Source: Terriglobia bacterium (lineage in GTDB: Bacteria > Acidobacteriota > Terriglobia > Acidiferrales > UBA7541). Taken from it: a DNA stretch of 64,000 bases. The DNA lies in the NCBI GenBank assembly GCA_020073705.1, contig JAIQES010000012.1, positions 17,559 to 81,558 of the forward strand, given 5' to 3'. Positions 27,834 to 36,681 of the stretch are shown here, piece by piece (positions within the stretch are counted from its first letter, which is position 1; each line of letters opens with the position of its first letter). A model generated the notes under the pieces. The model was given only the letters and a program-made list of their open reading frames with translations, made no database searches and was not told where the DNA came from. The position numbers were made by a program, and so were the translations under genes.

Positions 27834-28613
27834 GTGCTCGAACTCACGGTGCTGGGCTCCGGCACGTCCATGGGAGTGCCGACGCTGACCTGCCATTGCC
27901 GCGTTTGCAGTTCCAAGGACCCGCGCGACAATCGCATGCGCCCTTCGGTCCTTCTGGTTCACGGCGGGCAGACCGCCGTGATTGACACGGCACCGGACTT
28001 TCGGCTCCAGGCGCTTCGCGTGGGTCTCGAACGCTTGGACGCGATCCTGTTCACACATGCCCACGCCGATCACATCCTGGGCTTCGACGACATCCGGCCC
28101 TACAATCTCCGGCAGCAATCGCCGCTGCCGGTGTATGCCTCGCTCGAAACGATCGCAACCCTTAAACATACCTTCGCGTACGTTTTTGACGGCGCTCCCG
28201 TAATAAGCACCATCCCGCGGGTGACCCTGCATCCGATCAACGGCCCTTTTGAAGTCATTGGAACGCGCATTGTGCCGATTCCCGCGCGGCATGGCGACAT
28301 CGGTGTGCTCGGTTTCCGCTTCGGCTCTGCGGCCTACCTCACCGATTTCAGCGTTCTTCCCGGCGATTCGAAACCTTTGCTCGCCGGTCTGGACGACCTC
28401 GTGCTGGATGCGTTGCGTGACGAGCCGCATCCCATGCATCAGACCGTGGAACAGGCGCTCGCACTCATCCACGAACTTCAGCCGCGCCGCGCCTGGTTCA
28501 CGCACATCGCGCATGAACTGCCGCACTCGGAAACCAATGCGCGTCTGATCGCCGCGGGATTCCCTCATGTTGCCCTCGCCTACGACGGGCTGCATTTTGA
28601 GGTTCGAGTCTGA
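27834..28613 (+). CDS. MBL-fold metal-dependent hydrolase (PhnP/COG1235 type)
   Basis: A 259-residue metallo-beta-lactamase-fold protein. The start VLGSGTSMGVPTLTCHCRVCSS carries the CxC/CxxC cysteines typical of the PhnP branch, and the dinuclear metal motif HAHADHILGFDDIR is followed by later metal-ligand histidines (PARHGDIGVLGFRFG, AWFTHIAHELPH). The family cleaves phosphodiesters, for example cyclic ribose phosphates or RNA ends; the actual substrate is not evident. The start is GTG at 27834, in the same frame as the upstream stop; CTG 27810 is possible. The stop shares one base with the ribF start. Confidence 0.85.
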   Translation: MLELTVLGSGTSMGVPTLTCHCRVCSSKDPRDNRMRPSVLLVHGGQTAVIDTAPDFRLQALRVGLERLDAILFTHAHADHILGFDDIRPYNLRQQSPLPVYASLETIATLKHTFAYVFDGAPVISTIPRVTLHPINGPFEVIGTRIVPIPARHGDIGVLGFRFGSAAYLTDFSVLPGDSKPLLAGLDDLVLDALRDEPHPMHQTVEQALALIHELQPRRAWFTHIAHELPHSETNARLIAAGFPHVALAYDGLHFEVRV

Positions 28614-29587
28614 TGACGCTTGCCATTCTGCATTCCCCCGAACAATGGACCGCACGCTTCGGCGCCGGGGGCCGGACCGTGCTTTCGGTCGGCAACTTTG
28701 ACGGCATCCATCTTGGCCACCAGAAGATCCTGCGCCTGGTTCTGGAGCGGGCCCGCGCCACCGCGCAACTTTCGGCGGTGGTGACATTCGATCCCCATCC
28801 TCTGCGGGTGCTTCGCCCGGAGCAAGCCCCGCGGATGATTCAGACGCTTGCGCAGCGTCTCAAAGATTTCGACCGGACGGGCCTCGATGCGGCGCTCGTC
28901 CTGCATTTTGATCGCGCTCTATCCCTGCTCTCGCCCGAGGAATTCATCCAGCGCATTTTGATCCATCGCTTGCATCTCGCGGCCATTCTTGTCGGCGCAA
29001 ATTTCCGTTTTGGTCATGGCGGCGCGGGGAACGTGCGCCTGCTCGCTAATTTCGGAAAACAGCACGGTTTTGATGTCGAAATCGTCTCTCCGGTCGAAGT
29101 CGAAGGGCGGGTGGTTTCGAGCACTGCCGTCCGCAATGCAATTGCTGAAGGAAATGTCGCCGACGCCGTTCCCTTGCTCGGGCGTCCATTTTCGCTCACC
29201 GGTGAGATTCGCCCGGGAGCCGGCCGCGGACGGACGATCCTTTTCCCCACGCTCAATCTGGTCCCCGAGCAGGAACTGCTGCCGAAACACGGGGTATATG
29301 CGACCGAATCCGTGATCGGAGCGAGCGCCCACCGCTCGGTCACGAACGTCGGCACACGGCCAACCTTCGATGGCCAGGACGTGACCGTCGAGAGCTACTT
29401 ACTTGGATTCAAAGAACAGGTTACAGGCGGGCCGATGGAGGTCCGCTTCCACGCACGCCTCCGCGATGAACAGAAATTTCCCGGTCCCGATCAGCTCCGG
29501 GCACAGATGACGCGTGATATCGCCGCGGCGCAGGATTACTTTTCCCGGAGCGGTGTCCCGGAACACGCATCGGCAAGTGAAGCATGA
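28613..29587 (+). CDS. ribF: Bifunctional riboflavin kinase / FAD synthetase
   Basis: Phosphorylates riboflavin to FMN and adenylates FMN to FAD. The 324-residue protein has the N-terminal nucleotidyltransferase domain with GNFDGIHLGHQKIL, LVGANFRFGHGGAGNVRLL and SSTAVRNAIAEGNV, then the C-terminal riboflavin-kinase barrel with GRGRTILFPTLNLV and GTRPTFDGQDVTVESYLLGF. Length and order are normal. Its ATG shares a base with the stop of the MBL gene (TGATG), so translation is coupled. No FMN riboswitch is seen upstream. Confidence 0.96.
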   Translation: MTLAILHSPEQWTARFGAGGRTVLSVGNFDGIHLGHQKILRLVLERARATAQLSAVVTFDPHPLRVLRPEQAPRMIQTLAQRLKDFDRTGLDAALVLHFDRALSLLSPEEFIQRILIHRLHLAAILVGANFRFGHGGAGNVRLLANFGKQHGFDVEIVSPVEVEGRVVSSTAVRNAIAEGNVADAVPLLGRPFSLTGEIRPGAGRGRTILFPTLNLVPEQELLPKHGVYATESVIGASAHRSVTNVGTRPTFDGQDVTVESYLLGFKEQVTGGPMEVRFHARLRDEQKFPGPDQLRAQMTRDIAAAQDYFSRSGVPEHASASEA

Positions 29588-29626
29588 CTCCCGCATGGAA
29601 AGATTCGTGAGGGTCCGGCGTGAAAT

Positions 29627-30142
29627 CTATTTACGGCACTTTTCGCAGTAGCCGCCGACTTCAGTGCGCGTCATCGTAATTTCGATACCGCAGTCCTGTT
29701 CGATCTGTTTTTTCAGCTTCTCGTAGAGGCGGGATTCGAATTCCCGCACTTTCCCGCACTTCAAGCACGCCACGTGAATGTGATCGCGCGGGCCGTGACT
29801 TTCGTAGAAGTGCTGGCCCCCGCGGAGGTGGAGCAGGTCGAGCTCATCGATCAGACCATTGCGCTTGAGCAGATCAATGGTTCTGTACACCGTGACGCGG
29901 TGCACGCGAGAATCGAGCTTTCGGGCGCGCTCGAGGATCGCGTCCGCGTCCAGATGACGTTCGGCGTTATCCATCACCTCGAGCAGGATCCTCCGCTGGC
30001 GCGTCAACCGCACGCCACGCTTTTGGAGCGCCGCTTGCAAGCGGCCCGGGCGCTCGTGCGCATGGATGCGTTCGCCGGAGGAGACTCGATGTGCGGAAGC
30101 AGTGGGCATGTCGATGGATGCGGAATTCCCCAACCCGTCCAA
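29627..30142 (-). CDS. Fur-family metal-responsive repressor
   Basis: A 171-residue Fur-superfamily regulator. The N-terminal winged helix shows LQKRGVRLTRQRRILLEVM and RVHRVTVYRTIDLLKRNGLIDEL. The dimerisation and metal domain has GQHFYESHGPRDHIHVACLKCGKVREF, with the His and first CxxC pair, and ends with the second pair GYCEKCRK, a structural zinc site. Fur, Zur and PerR share these features and I cannot tell which ligand it senses. The first 30 residues are not conserved, so the true start may be the ATG about 11 codons in. It lies convergent with ribF and downstream of rseP. Confidence 0.88.
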   Translation of the reverse strand: MDGLGNSASIDMPTASAHRVSSGERIHAHERPGRLQAALQKRGVRLTRQRRILLEVMDNAERHLDADAILERARKLDSRVHRVTVYRTIDLLKRNGLIDELDLLHLRGGQHFYESHGPRDHIHVACLKCGKVREFESRLYEKLKKQIEQDCGIEITMTRTEVGGYCEKCRK

Positions 30143-30181
30143 AACGCGGTGTCCTCTTGAATTCGCTTGCGCGGACGCGCG

Positions 30182-31498
30182 TTAGCGGTGCGGGATCAGG
30201 CGCAAAACATCATTGTACATAACGATGGCGAAAACCAGCAACAGGAACACCACGCTGACAGTGACGAACCGTTCCTTCACGCGAACGCTCAAATCGCGCC
30301 GCATCGTCCCTTCGATGAACAGAAGCAGAATGTGTCCTCCGTCGAGCGGGGGGATCGGCAGCAGGTTCAGGATGCCGAGGTTTACGCCAATCATGGCCAT
30401 CAGGGAAAGCAACTCGGCCATTCCCTGACGCGCTGCTCGCCCGGATTCCCGCGCGATTCCAAGAGGTCCTTCAAGTTGTTTCAGCGAGATCTTGCCGCGA
30501 AACAACTCAATCACGACGTATACAACCTGGCGCCCCATCAGGCTGTTCATTCCAACCGATTCCACGATGGCCGCGCCAAATGGCAGGCGGCGTTCCACTA
30601 ATTCACCGCTTCGAAGAACACCAATTTGCCATCGTGACACGTCGTTTCCTACGTTCACTTGTTGTGCATGGACAACGATAAGCATCTTTCGGTCGCCCCG
30701 CAGGATTTCCAGATTCAACGGCTTCGCCTGCGACTGTTCTACGATGGAAGGAAGTTCTGCTCCACTGGCCAACGCTTTCCCGTTGACTGTCAGGACCTCA
30801 TCGCCCGCCTTCAACCCGCTCCGCTCGGCTGGCATTCCCGGCATGACCGCCCCGATAAGGAGCCGATCAGCCGGATATCCAAAGACGTCTTCCAGCGATG
30901 ACCCTGTAGGAACGTATATCGAAAGCTCCTGACCACCCCGTTCGACGACGAGCGAAAGTGAATGCCCCGGCAAAGTCGAAATCAACTCCATTTGAGCCCG
31001 ATCCCACGTGGGATCGCTTACACCGTTTATCTTGACGACGTGGTCCCCGGCGGCGAGGCCGGACTTCTGTGCTGTCGAATTCTGCAAAACGCCAGCCAGG
31101 ACCATGGGCCGGTCCAAATATGCCGGTTGTTTGCTGCCGTGCATGTATAGGCCGGAGACAATCACAATCGACAGGATGATATTCGTCGCCGGACCCGCCA
31201 CGGCGATCACCACACGCTGCCACCTCGGCTTCGATAAAAATTCATCCGGATCGCCCTTGCGGTCTTCGAGCGGATTATCGCCGGCCATCTTCACGTAGCC
31301 GCCCAGCGGCAATGCGCTGATACGATAATCCGTGTCGCCCTTCTTGAGTCCCCAGAGCCTCGGCCCGAAACCGATGGAAAAAATCTCGACACGCACACCA
31401 AAAGCTTTGGCGACGATGAAATGACCCCACTCGTGCACGAGGACCATGACCCCGAGCACGACAGACACGGAAACAATCATCACGATAAAATCCGGCAC
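30182..31498 (-). CDS. rseP: RIP metalloprotease RseP (site-2 protease)
   Basis: An inner-membrane zinc protease that cuts anti-sigma factors and remnant signal peptides. The 438-residue protein has the zinc motif HEWGH at 22-26 in TM1, two PDZ domains (about 115-195 and 205-285, with GLAAGDHVVKINGV and GLKAGDEVLTVNGKAL), and the second active-site motif NLLPIPPLDGGH in the C-terminal membrane part. It is the last gene of the uppS-cdsA-dxr-rseP run. A 266-base gap with an inverted repeat separates it from dxr. Confidence 0.95.
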   Translation of the reverse strand: MPDFIVMIVSVSVVLGVMVLVHEWGHFIVAKAFGVRVEIFSIGFGPRLWGLKKGDTDYRISALPLGGYVKMAGDNPLEDRKGDPDEFLSKPRWQRVVIAVAGPATNIILSIVIVSGLYMHGSKQPAYLDRPMVLAGVLQNSTAQKSGLAAGDHVVKINGVSDPTWDRAQMELISTLPGHSLSLVVERGGQELSIYVPTGSSLEDVFGYPADRLLIGAVMPGMPAERSGLKAGDEVLTVNGKALASGAELPSIVEQSQAKPLNLEILRGDRKMLIVVHAQQVNVGNDVSRWQIGVLRSGELVERRLPFGAAIVESVGMNSLMGRQVVYVVIELFRGKISLKQLEGPLGIARESGRAARQGMAELLSLMAMIGVNLGILNLLPIPPLDGGHILLLFIEGTMRRDLSVRVKERFVTVSVVFLLLVFAIVMYNDVLRLIPHR

Positions 31499-31584
31499 GA
31501 TCTTCTCCTAAACACTCCGGCGCGGCATGCCGCACCACATTCGGAACGCCGCGGCTAAACGGGCTGCGGAAAAACTCAAAACGT

Positions 31585-31673
31585 TGTCATTCCGAGGCAC
31601 GCTGCGTGCCGAGGAATCTCTCTTTTCTTGGGTTTTGAACGAAGAGAGATTCCTCGCTTCGCTCGGAATGACA
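31585..31673. repeat. Modular inverted repeat between rseP and dxr
   Basis: An 89-base element with arms TGTCATTCCGAG-x-GAGGAATCTCTCTT facing each other. In the left arm x is GCACGCTGCGTGCC, itself palindromic; in the right arm (reverse complement) x is CGAAGC. The outer flanks (GCTGCGGAAAAACT and, inverted, GGCTGGGGAAAAAGT) are also related. It could fold into a long hairpin in the transcript between dxr and rseP. Confidence 0.8.
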
Positions 31674-31764
31674 CCCTAACCCACTTTTTCCCCAGCCTGT
31701 AAAACAGCGACCCGCAAAGCCGCTGCTCTAAAATGCCATTCCCTTTGGGCTCATACCGACTCCA

Positions 31765-32952
31765 TCATACCGCCGCGGCTCGCCTGGCCACCCGTTCCAC
31801 CTCTTCCAGGGCCACTCGCCGCGCCTCGGAGTCCGCCGCGAGCACGTCGCTGATCGCGCCCATCTTGATCCTTGGCGTCCGGCCCAGCACGCGCTCAATC
31901 ACTTCTGCGATCCCCGCAAACGGCAGCCGCCGATCGAGAAATGCCTCGACGGCCACCTCGTCGGCCGCGTTAAAGGCGCAGGGATACGCGCCCTTCTTCC
32001 GCAATGCTTCACGCGCAAGGCGCAGACAGGGGAACCGCCGCGACGAAACCCTTTCGAAATCAAGACGCCGTAACTTACTCCAATCGAGGGCTATTCCATT
32101 GGATGCAGCCCGCTCCGGATAGGTTAACGCATATTGGATGGGCATGCGCATGTCTGTCGGTCCGAGTTGCGCCAAGATGGACCCGTCCACAAACTCCACC
32201 AGCGAATGAATCGTGGACTGCGGATGAACCACGACCTCAATCTGATCCGGGCGCATGTCAAACAACCAATGCGCTTCGATAACCTCAAATCCCTTGTTCA
32301 CCAGCGTCGCCGAGTCGATCGTGATCCGCCGTCCCATGCGCCAGTTTGGGTGCGCCAACGCTTGCTCGGGGGTCGCCGAAGCCATTTCCCGCAGCGACGC
32401 CTTTCGAAAAGGCCCGCCTGACGCTGTCAGAACCAGGCGTTTCACTTCGGTGTGCCGCCCGGCGCGCAGGCATTGGTGGATCGCGTTGTGCTCGCTGTCC
32501 ACGGGCAACAACTCGACGTTTGCCTCGCGCGCCGCGGCCATTACGATTTCACCCGCCGCCACCAGCACTTCCTTGTTCGAAAGCGCGACCTGCTTCCCCG
32601 TTTTCACCGCCGCATACGTCGCCTCCAGGCCAACCACGCCCACCGCCGCGGAAACCACCATCGTTGCATCCGGGTGCGTTGCCACGGCCGTCAGCCCCGC
32701 GGCGCCGTGCTGAATTTCCGGAAACTTCGCGAGCCTCTCCGCGCGCAACCGCTCCGCAAGCTCCGACGCCAGCGCTGCGCTCGCGACAGAGACGAGTTCG
32801 GGATGATGCCGCGAAACCTGCTGCGCCAGCTCCTCCATGTTATGGCCGGCAGCGAGCGCAACCACACCAAACCGCTCCGGCAGCGCATCAACGACTGCCA
32901 GGGTTTGCCGTCCGATTGACCCCGTCGAACCCAAAATGGCAATCTGTTTCAA
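31765..32952 (-). CDS. dxr: 1-deoxy-D-xylulose 5-phosphate reductoisomerase
   Basis: Makes 2-C-methyl-D-erythritol 4-phosphate with NADPH, the second step of the MEP isoprenoid pathway. The 395-residue protein starts with the NADPH-binding GSTGSIGRQTL (8-18), then LSNKEVLVAAGE, the metal and substrate region LLPVDSEHNAIHQCL, LTASGGPF, ATLVNKGFEVIEAHWLF and HPQSTIHSLVEF, all as in known Dxr. Length is normal. It lies between cdsA and rseP in an order found in many bacteria, linking isoprenoid carrier synthesis to envelope work. Confidence 0.97.
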   Translation of the reverse strand: MKQIAILGSTGSIGRQTLAVVDALPERFGVVALAAGHNMEELAQQVSRHHPELVSVASAALASELAERLRAERLAKFPEIQHGAAGLTAVATHPDATMVVSAAVGVVGLEATYAAVKTGKQVALSNKEVLVAAGEIVMAAAREANVELLPVDSEHNAIHQCLRAGRHTEVKRLVLTASGGPFRKASLREMASATPEQALAHPNWRMGRRITIDSATLVNKGFEVIEAHWLFDMRPDQIEVVVHPQSTIHSLVEFVDGSILAQLGPTDMRMPIQYALTYPERAASNGIALDWSKLRRLDFERVSSRRFPCLRLAREALRKKGAYPCAFNAADEVAVEAFLDRRLPFAGIAEVIERVLGRTPRIKMGAISDVLAADSEARRVALEEVERVARRAAAV

Positions 32953-33036
32953 TTCGTCTTCCTCACCACATAGCGTGTGGCACTATTGGCATCACTGCTG
33001 ATTCTGGTGTTTCCATGTGCCCGGCGATCCCTGTGC

Positions 33037-33145
33037 TGTAGCCGCCCCGGACAGAGCGGAGCTGCGGTTTCTGCCATTCACAAGAATACGTCCCGCGTCT
33101 CAAGTGCAGGCTAGGCATCCCGGCACGGCCAGGGACGCAGCTACA
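33037..33145. repeat. Intergenic element with TGTAGC/GCTACA ends
   Basis: About 109 bases in the cdsA-dxr gap, bounded by TGTAGC and GCTACA and holding GACAGAGC and GGCATCCCGGCA. The words GGCATCCCGGCA and GACAGAGC also occur together at 38182-38232. It is probably a degenerate dispersed element; the resemblance is short. Confidence 0.4.
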
Positions 33146-33185
33146 ACTGCAAGCGGAATTGAAGAGCCAACAATACATGGGCGAT

Positions 33186-34055
33186 TCAAAACCTTCTCAT
33201 CACGAACCATTCGAAATAGTACCAGACTGCCGGGGCTGCAAGAATCAGCGCGTCAATCCGGTCGAGAATTCCTCCATGCCCGGGCAGGATCGTTCCGGAA
33301 TCCTTTACGCCGGCACTGCGTTTGAATGTCGACTTGAATACGTCTCCCACCTGCCCCGCGATACTACCGAGAATGGCCATGGCGAGCATGTGCACAGGCT
33401 CGATCTTCATCCAATATCCGAACAGGGCGCCCACCAGCAAAGCACCGAGCAGATTCGCTCCCGCTCCCTCCCACGTCTTGTTCGGACTCACCTGTGGAGA
33501 CATCTTCATCCGTCCGAAGGCCCTGCCCACGAAGTATGCCGCTGTGTCCCCAACCCAGACCAGGACTACCGTGAATAGGAGCAGTTGCGGTCCGAGCATA
33601 TACACGCCGTTCAAACGGACGACCGCGCTGAACGGAATCACGATGACGACAAGGCCCGCCGCACTGACCGAAACCGAAGAGAACACCTCGGCCAACGGGC
33701 GGCGGCTCCCCAACGCAATTCCTGCAGCGCCCAGAACGAACCCGAACAGCACCAACTCAAGGGACACTTGAGGAGAGCGCGCCCGATCGAGCAAGTCGAC
33801 CAGCCTCGAATTACTTGACAACCGCGCCGCGTGCCATTGCTGCGTAAAAATTCCGAGCGCCGCGAGGCAAGTCCAGAGGCGATAGGCATGAAATCCGATC
33901 CGCTCCGCCATGGCGAAAAATTCGAGGAGCGCCAAGACCGCGATGATCCCTGCCAATCCTGCCACCAGCCACGTAGGGCCCCACCAAATCGCCGCTACCA
34001 CTACAGGGATGAGCACCGCCGCTGTCAGTACGCGCAGTTGTGTCCCGGAACTCAC
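33186..34055 (-). CDS. cdsA: Phosphatidate cytidylyltransferase
   Basis: Forms CDP-diacylglycerol for phospholipid synthesis in the inner membrane. The 289-residue, multi-helix protein has the family signature near the C-terminus: STFKRSAGVKDSGTILPGHG followed by GILDRIDAL, with the aspartates that bind the metal. Upstream helices include VLVWVGDTAAYFVGRAFG and SPNKTWEGAGANLLGAL. The start is GTG at 34055, preceded by a strong AAAGGAGGGAGG. It sits between uppS and dxr. Confidence 0.95.
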   Translation of the reverse strand: MSSGTQLRVLTAAVLIPVVVAAIWWGPTWLVAGLAGIIAVLALLEFFAMAERIGFHAYRLWTCLAALGIFTQQWHAARLSSNSRLVDLLDRARSPQVSLELVLFGFVLGAAGIALGSRRPLAEVFSSVSVSAAGLVVIVIPFSAVVRLNGVYMLGPQLLLFTVVLVWVGDTAAYFVGRAFGRMKMSPQVSPNKTWEGAGANLLGALLVGALFGYWMKIEPVHMLAMAILGSIAGQVGDVFKSTFKRSAGVKDSGTILPGHGGILDRIDALILAAPAVWYYFEWFVMRRF

Positions 34056-34231
34056 GGAATGCCTCCCTCCTTTCTATTGTGTCTCGTGGACAGGCCCATC
34101 CGCATCATGCACGGAAATCAAGTTTCTGAAGGCAAACCAACATTTTCGCAAGATTGGCACAATTCATTCCGGAATCGTTGCACGTGTGCCGGGTTAGGAA
34201 ACCTCAAATCTGAAAAAGGTGTGCGACGCAC

Positions 34232-35044
34232 TCAGACGGTGACACGCTGCCGCGTTTCCGCCAGACCGCCGTACCGCCGCTCGCGCTTCTGAAAATCGAG
34301 CAGGGCCTCATAGAGTTGGGCGCGTGTGAAATCAGGCCACAACGTCTCGGTCACATAAATTTCGGCGTATGCAATCTGCCACAGTAGAAAATTGCTCACG
34401 CGCATCTCTCCGCTCGTGCGGATCAGCAAATCTGGATCGGGTAATCCAGCCGTGTACAGATACTGCGAGATCGTTTCCTCATCCACGCGCGCGTTGGCCA
34501 GGCCATTGTTCCGCACACGATCGAGGATGCGGTTGAACGCATCCACCAGCTCCGCGCGGCCGCCATAATTCAGGGCCACCGCGAGTTTCATGCCCGAGTT
34601 CTCCGCCGTTTGCTCCATCGCCCGCACGACATCCGCGCGCACCGCAGCGGGCAATTGGTCCGGGCGGCCAATGACCAGCAGGCGGATGTTATTTCGATGA
34701 ATCACGGGAAGTTCTTTACGCAAATACTCACGCAGGAGACGCATCAGAAAATCAATTTCCGCTTTTGGGCGGCGCCAGTTCTCCATGGAAAAGGCGTACA
34801 GGGTAAGTGCGGGAATTTTCAGCCGCGCGCAGGTCTCGATCACTGTCCGGGCGGACAGCACACCGGCGCGGTGCCCCGCAATACGCGGCAGGTGACGCCG
34901 CTGTGCCCAGCGACCGTTGCCGTCCATAATCACGGCAATGTGCTGCGGTAGCCGGTTTGCGTCAAGCTCAGCAAGCAGTCTCTCTTCCTCGCCGCCTGAT
35001 GGTTTGAGAGAGTCGGGTGCTTTCACGCGATTATTCCTGAGCAT
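34232..35044 (-). CDS. uppS: Undecaprenyl diphosphate synthase (cis-prenyltransferase)
   Basis: Extends farnesyl diphosphate to the C55 carrier used for peptidoglycan and O-antigen precursors. The 270-residue protein has AVIMDGNGRWAQRRHLPRIA with the catalytic Asp, TLYAFSMENWRRP, LAVALNYGGRAELVDAF and the C-terminal LIRTSGEMRVSNFLLWQIAYAE with LWPDF, all diagnostic. I chose ATG 35044; an open frame extends 44 codons further but is not conserved in type. It is the first gene of the uppS-cdsA-dxr-rseP run, with a 176-base gap to cdsA. Confidence 0.95.
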   Translation of the reverse strand: MLRNNRVKAPDSLKPSGGEEERLLAELDANRLPQHIAVIMDGNGRWAQRRHLPRIAGHRAGVLSARTVIETCARLKIPALTLYAFSMENWRRPKAEIDFLMRLLREYLRKELPVIHRNNIRLLVIGRPDQLPAAVRADVVRAMEQTAENSGMKLAVALNYGGRAELVDAFNRILDRVRNNGLANARVDEETISQYLYTAGLPDPDLLIRTSGEMRVSNFLLWQIAYAEIYVTETLWPDFTRAQLYEALLDFQKRERRYGGLAETRQRVTV

Positions 35045-35257
35045 CCCACGTAACGGGTTGAGGCCGATGCGCCCACATTTCAATGTTGGAAAGTTAACAT
35101 ACAGCATCACACCGCGCAACACGCTCGGCGTAACTTTCCCTGAGAATTGATAGGCATGCGAATGGCGTATCTCCATCTGAGCTTCTGATCAATGGAGAGC
35201 GCACACACCTGCCAGGCTCAGCGTGCCCAATCAATTTTTACTGCTCGGCTAGCAGGA

Positions 35258-36649
35258 TTATAAGCCTGGGAGGCGGGGAACGCTGCCGGAATGGAAGATG
35301 CCTACATAGACCAGGACGAGGGTGAGAACGATCATGGCAACGGTGGTGACCCAGGCGATGACGTTGAACGTGCGCGTGTTCACCAAGTCACCCATCAGGT
35401 CGCGGCGATTCACAAGCAATAGGATGAAAATCAACACGACGGGAAGCCAGACGCCGTTGCCGACCTGCGAGAGAACAAGAATCTTCTGGAGCGGCGCTCG
35501 TGGAATGAGGATCACGGCAGCGCCGACTGCGATCATGCCGGTATACAGGCTGTAGAAAATCGGAGCATCATTGAACTTGTGATCGATCCCCGCTTCAAAG
35601 CCCATGCCCTCGCAAATCACGTGCGCGGTTGACAAGGGCAAGATGGATGCGGCAAATAGAGACGCGTTCAGGAGCCCGAACGCGAATAGCATCCCGGCCC
35701 ACTTCCCTGCCAGTGGGACCAATGCTTGGGCGGCCTCGCTGGCGTCGGTGATGTTGAAATGTCCCGTGGCATGCAATGTCGCGGCGGTACAAATGATGAT
35801 GAAGAAAACGATTACCATGCAACTTATGCTGCCGACCAGCACATCCGCGCGGGCCTGGGGGTATTGGCGGCGCGCCACGCGCTTCTCCACGACCGCAGCC
35901 TGCAAATAGAAGAATTGCCATGGAGCGATGGTTGTGCCAACCAGCGCGGTCAGCATGAGCAAGTATCCGCCATCGAGATGCATCGTGGGGATTACGGTGT
36001 TCTTTGCCGCAAGCACCCATTCGGGTTTCGCTAGAAACGCGGATGCGATATATGACAAATAGAGGACACAGGCGGCTAGAAAGATCTTTTCGACGGCACG
36101 CGCCGTTCCCCGCATCACCAGAAACCCCACAGCGAGCGCCGCAATCGGCACGGATATGTATTTTGAGATTCCGAAAATCTGCATGGAAGCGGCCACGCCG
36201 GCAAACTCCGCCGCGACGTTGCCCATATCCACGATGAGCCCGGCGAGGATCAGGAAAAAAGTGGGGCGAAAACCGAATTCCTCGCGAATCAGGTCGGAAA
36301 GACCTTTGCCCGTCACCACGCCCATCCGCGCGCACATTTCCTCCGTAACGTAGAGGGCGATCGTCATGGGGATCAGCGACCATAGCAGTGCGTAGCCGTA
36401 CTTTGCGCCTACCTGCGAGTACACCGAAATGCCGCCGGCATCGTTGTCCACGTTGGATGTGATTACACCCGGACCAACCACCGCCAGGAACAAAAGCAGG
36501 CGGCGGCGCCAGAAGCGCGTTGTCTTGCCCCACGCGGCCAGGCGTTCGCGCCAGGGCTCGACCCAGCCAGGGACGAGCTTCCACCGTGCGACGGGCGTGG
36601 AATTCTGCGCCGGCTGCTTCGCTTCTTCGTCTTTGCGCAGTCCTGCCAC
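35258..36649 (-). CDS. Nramp-family transporter with non-canonical metal-site motifs
   Basis: A 463-residue protein with about 11 membrane helices of the Nramp (NRAMP/MntH) fold. In canonical members TM1 has DPGN and TM6 has MPH, both binding Mn2+ or Fe2+. Here TM1 reads SNVDNDAGGIS, so the first Asp is kept but P, G and N are changed. TM6 reads GTTIAPWQFFY, so the metal-binding Met is Ala and the His is Trp. Loss of this Met is known for Nramp-related magnesium transporters. The upstream gene, 32 bases away, encodes a soluble MgtE-type regulatory domain, which also points to Mg2+. The cytosolic N-terminus is about 55 residues and basic. Confidence 0.82.
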   Translation of the reverse strand: MAGLRKDEEAKQPAQNSTPVARWKLVPGWVEPWRERLAAWGKTTRFWRRRLLLFLAVVGPGVITSNVDNDAGGISVYSQVGAKYGYALLWSLIPMTIALYVTEEMCARMGVVTGKGLSDLIREEFGFRPTFFLILAGLIVDMGNVAAEFAGVAASMQIFGISKYISVPIAALAVGFLVMRGTARAVEKIFLAACVLYLSYIASAFLAKPEWVLAAKNTVIPTMHLDGGYLLMLTALVGTTIAPWQFFYLQAAVVEKRVARRQYPQARADVLVGSISCMVIVFFIIICTAATLHATGHFNITDASEAAQALVPLAGKWAGMLFAFGLLNASLFAASILPLSTAHVICEGMGFEAGIDHKFNDAPIFYSLYTGMIAVGAAVILIPRAPLQKILVLSQVGNGVWLPVVLIFILLLVNRRDLMGDLVNTRTFNVIAWVTTVAMIVLTLVLVYVGIFHSGSVPRLPGL

Positions 36650-36681
36650 GTTTCCAACCTTCCTGACTTACCCTAGTTTGT

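Noticed and set aside
27687..28787. Minus-strand open frame of 366 codons
   Set aside because: Antisense to the MBL hydrolase and ribF start, both with clear motifs.
31499..31764. Possible tRNA or other stable RNA in the dxr-rseP gap
   Set aside because: The fold is a long hairpin from the inverted repeat; there is no cloverleaf, anticodon arm or CCA-proximal signature.
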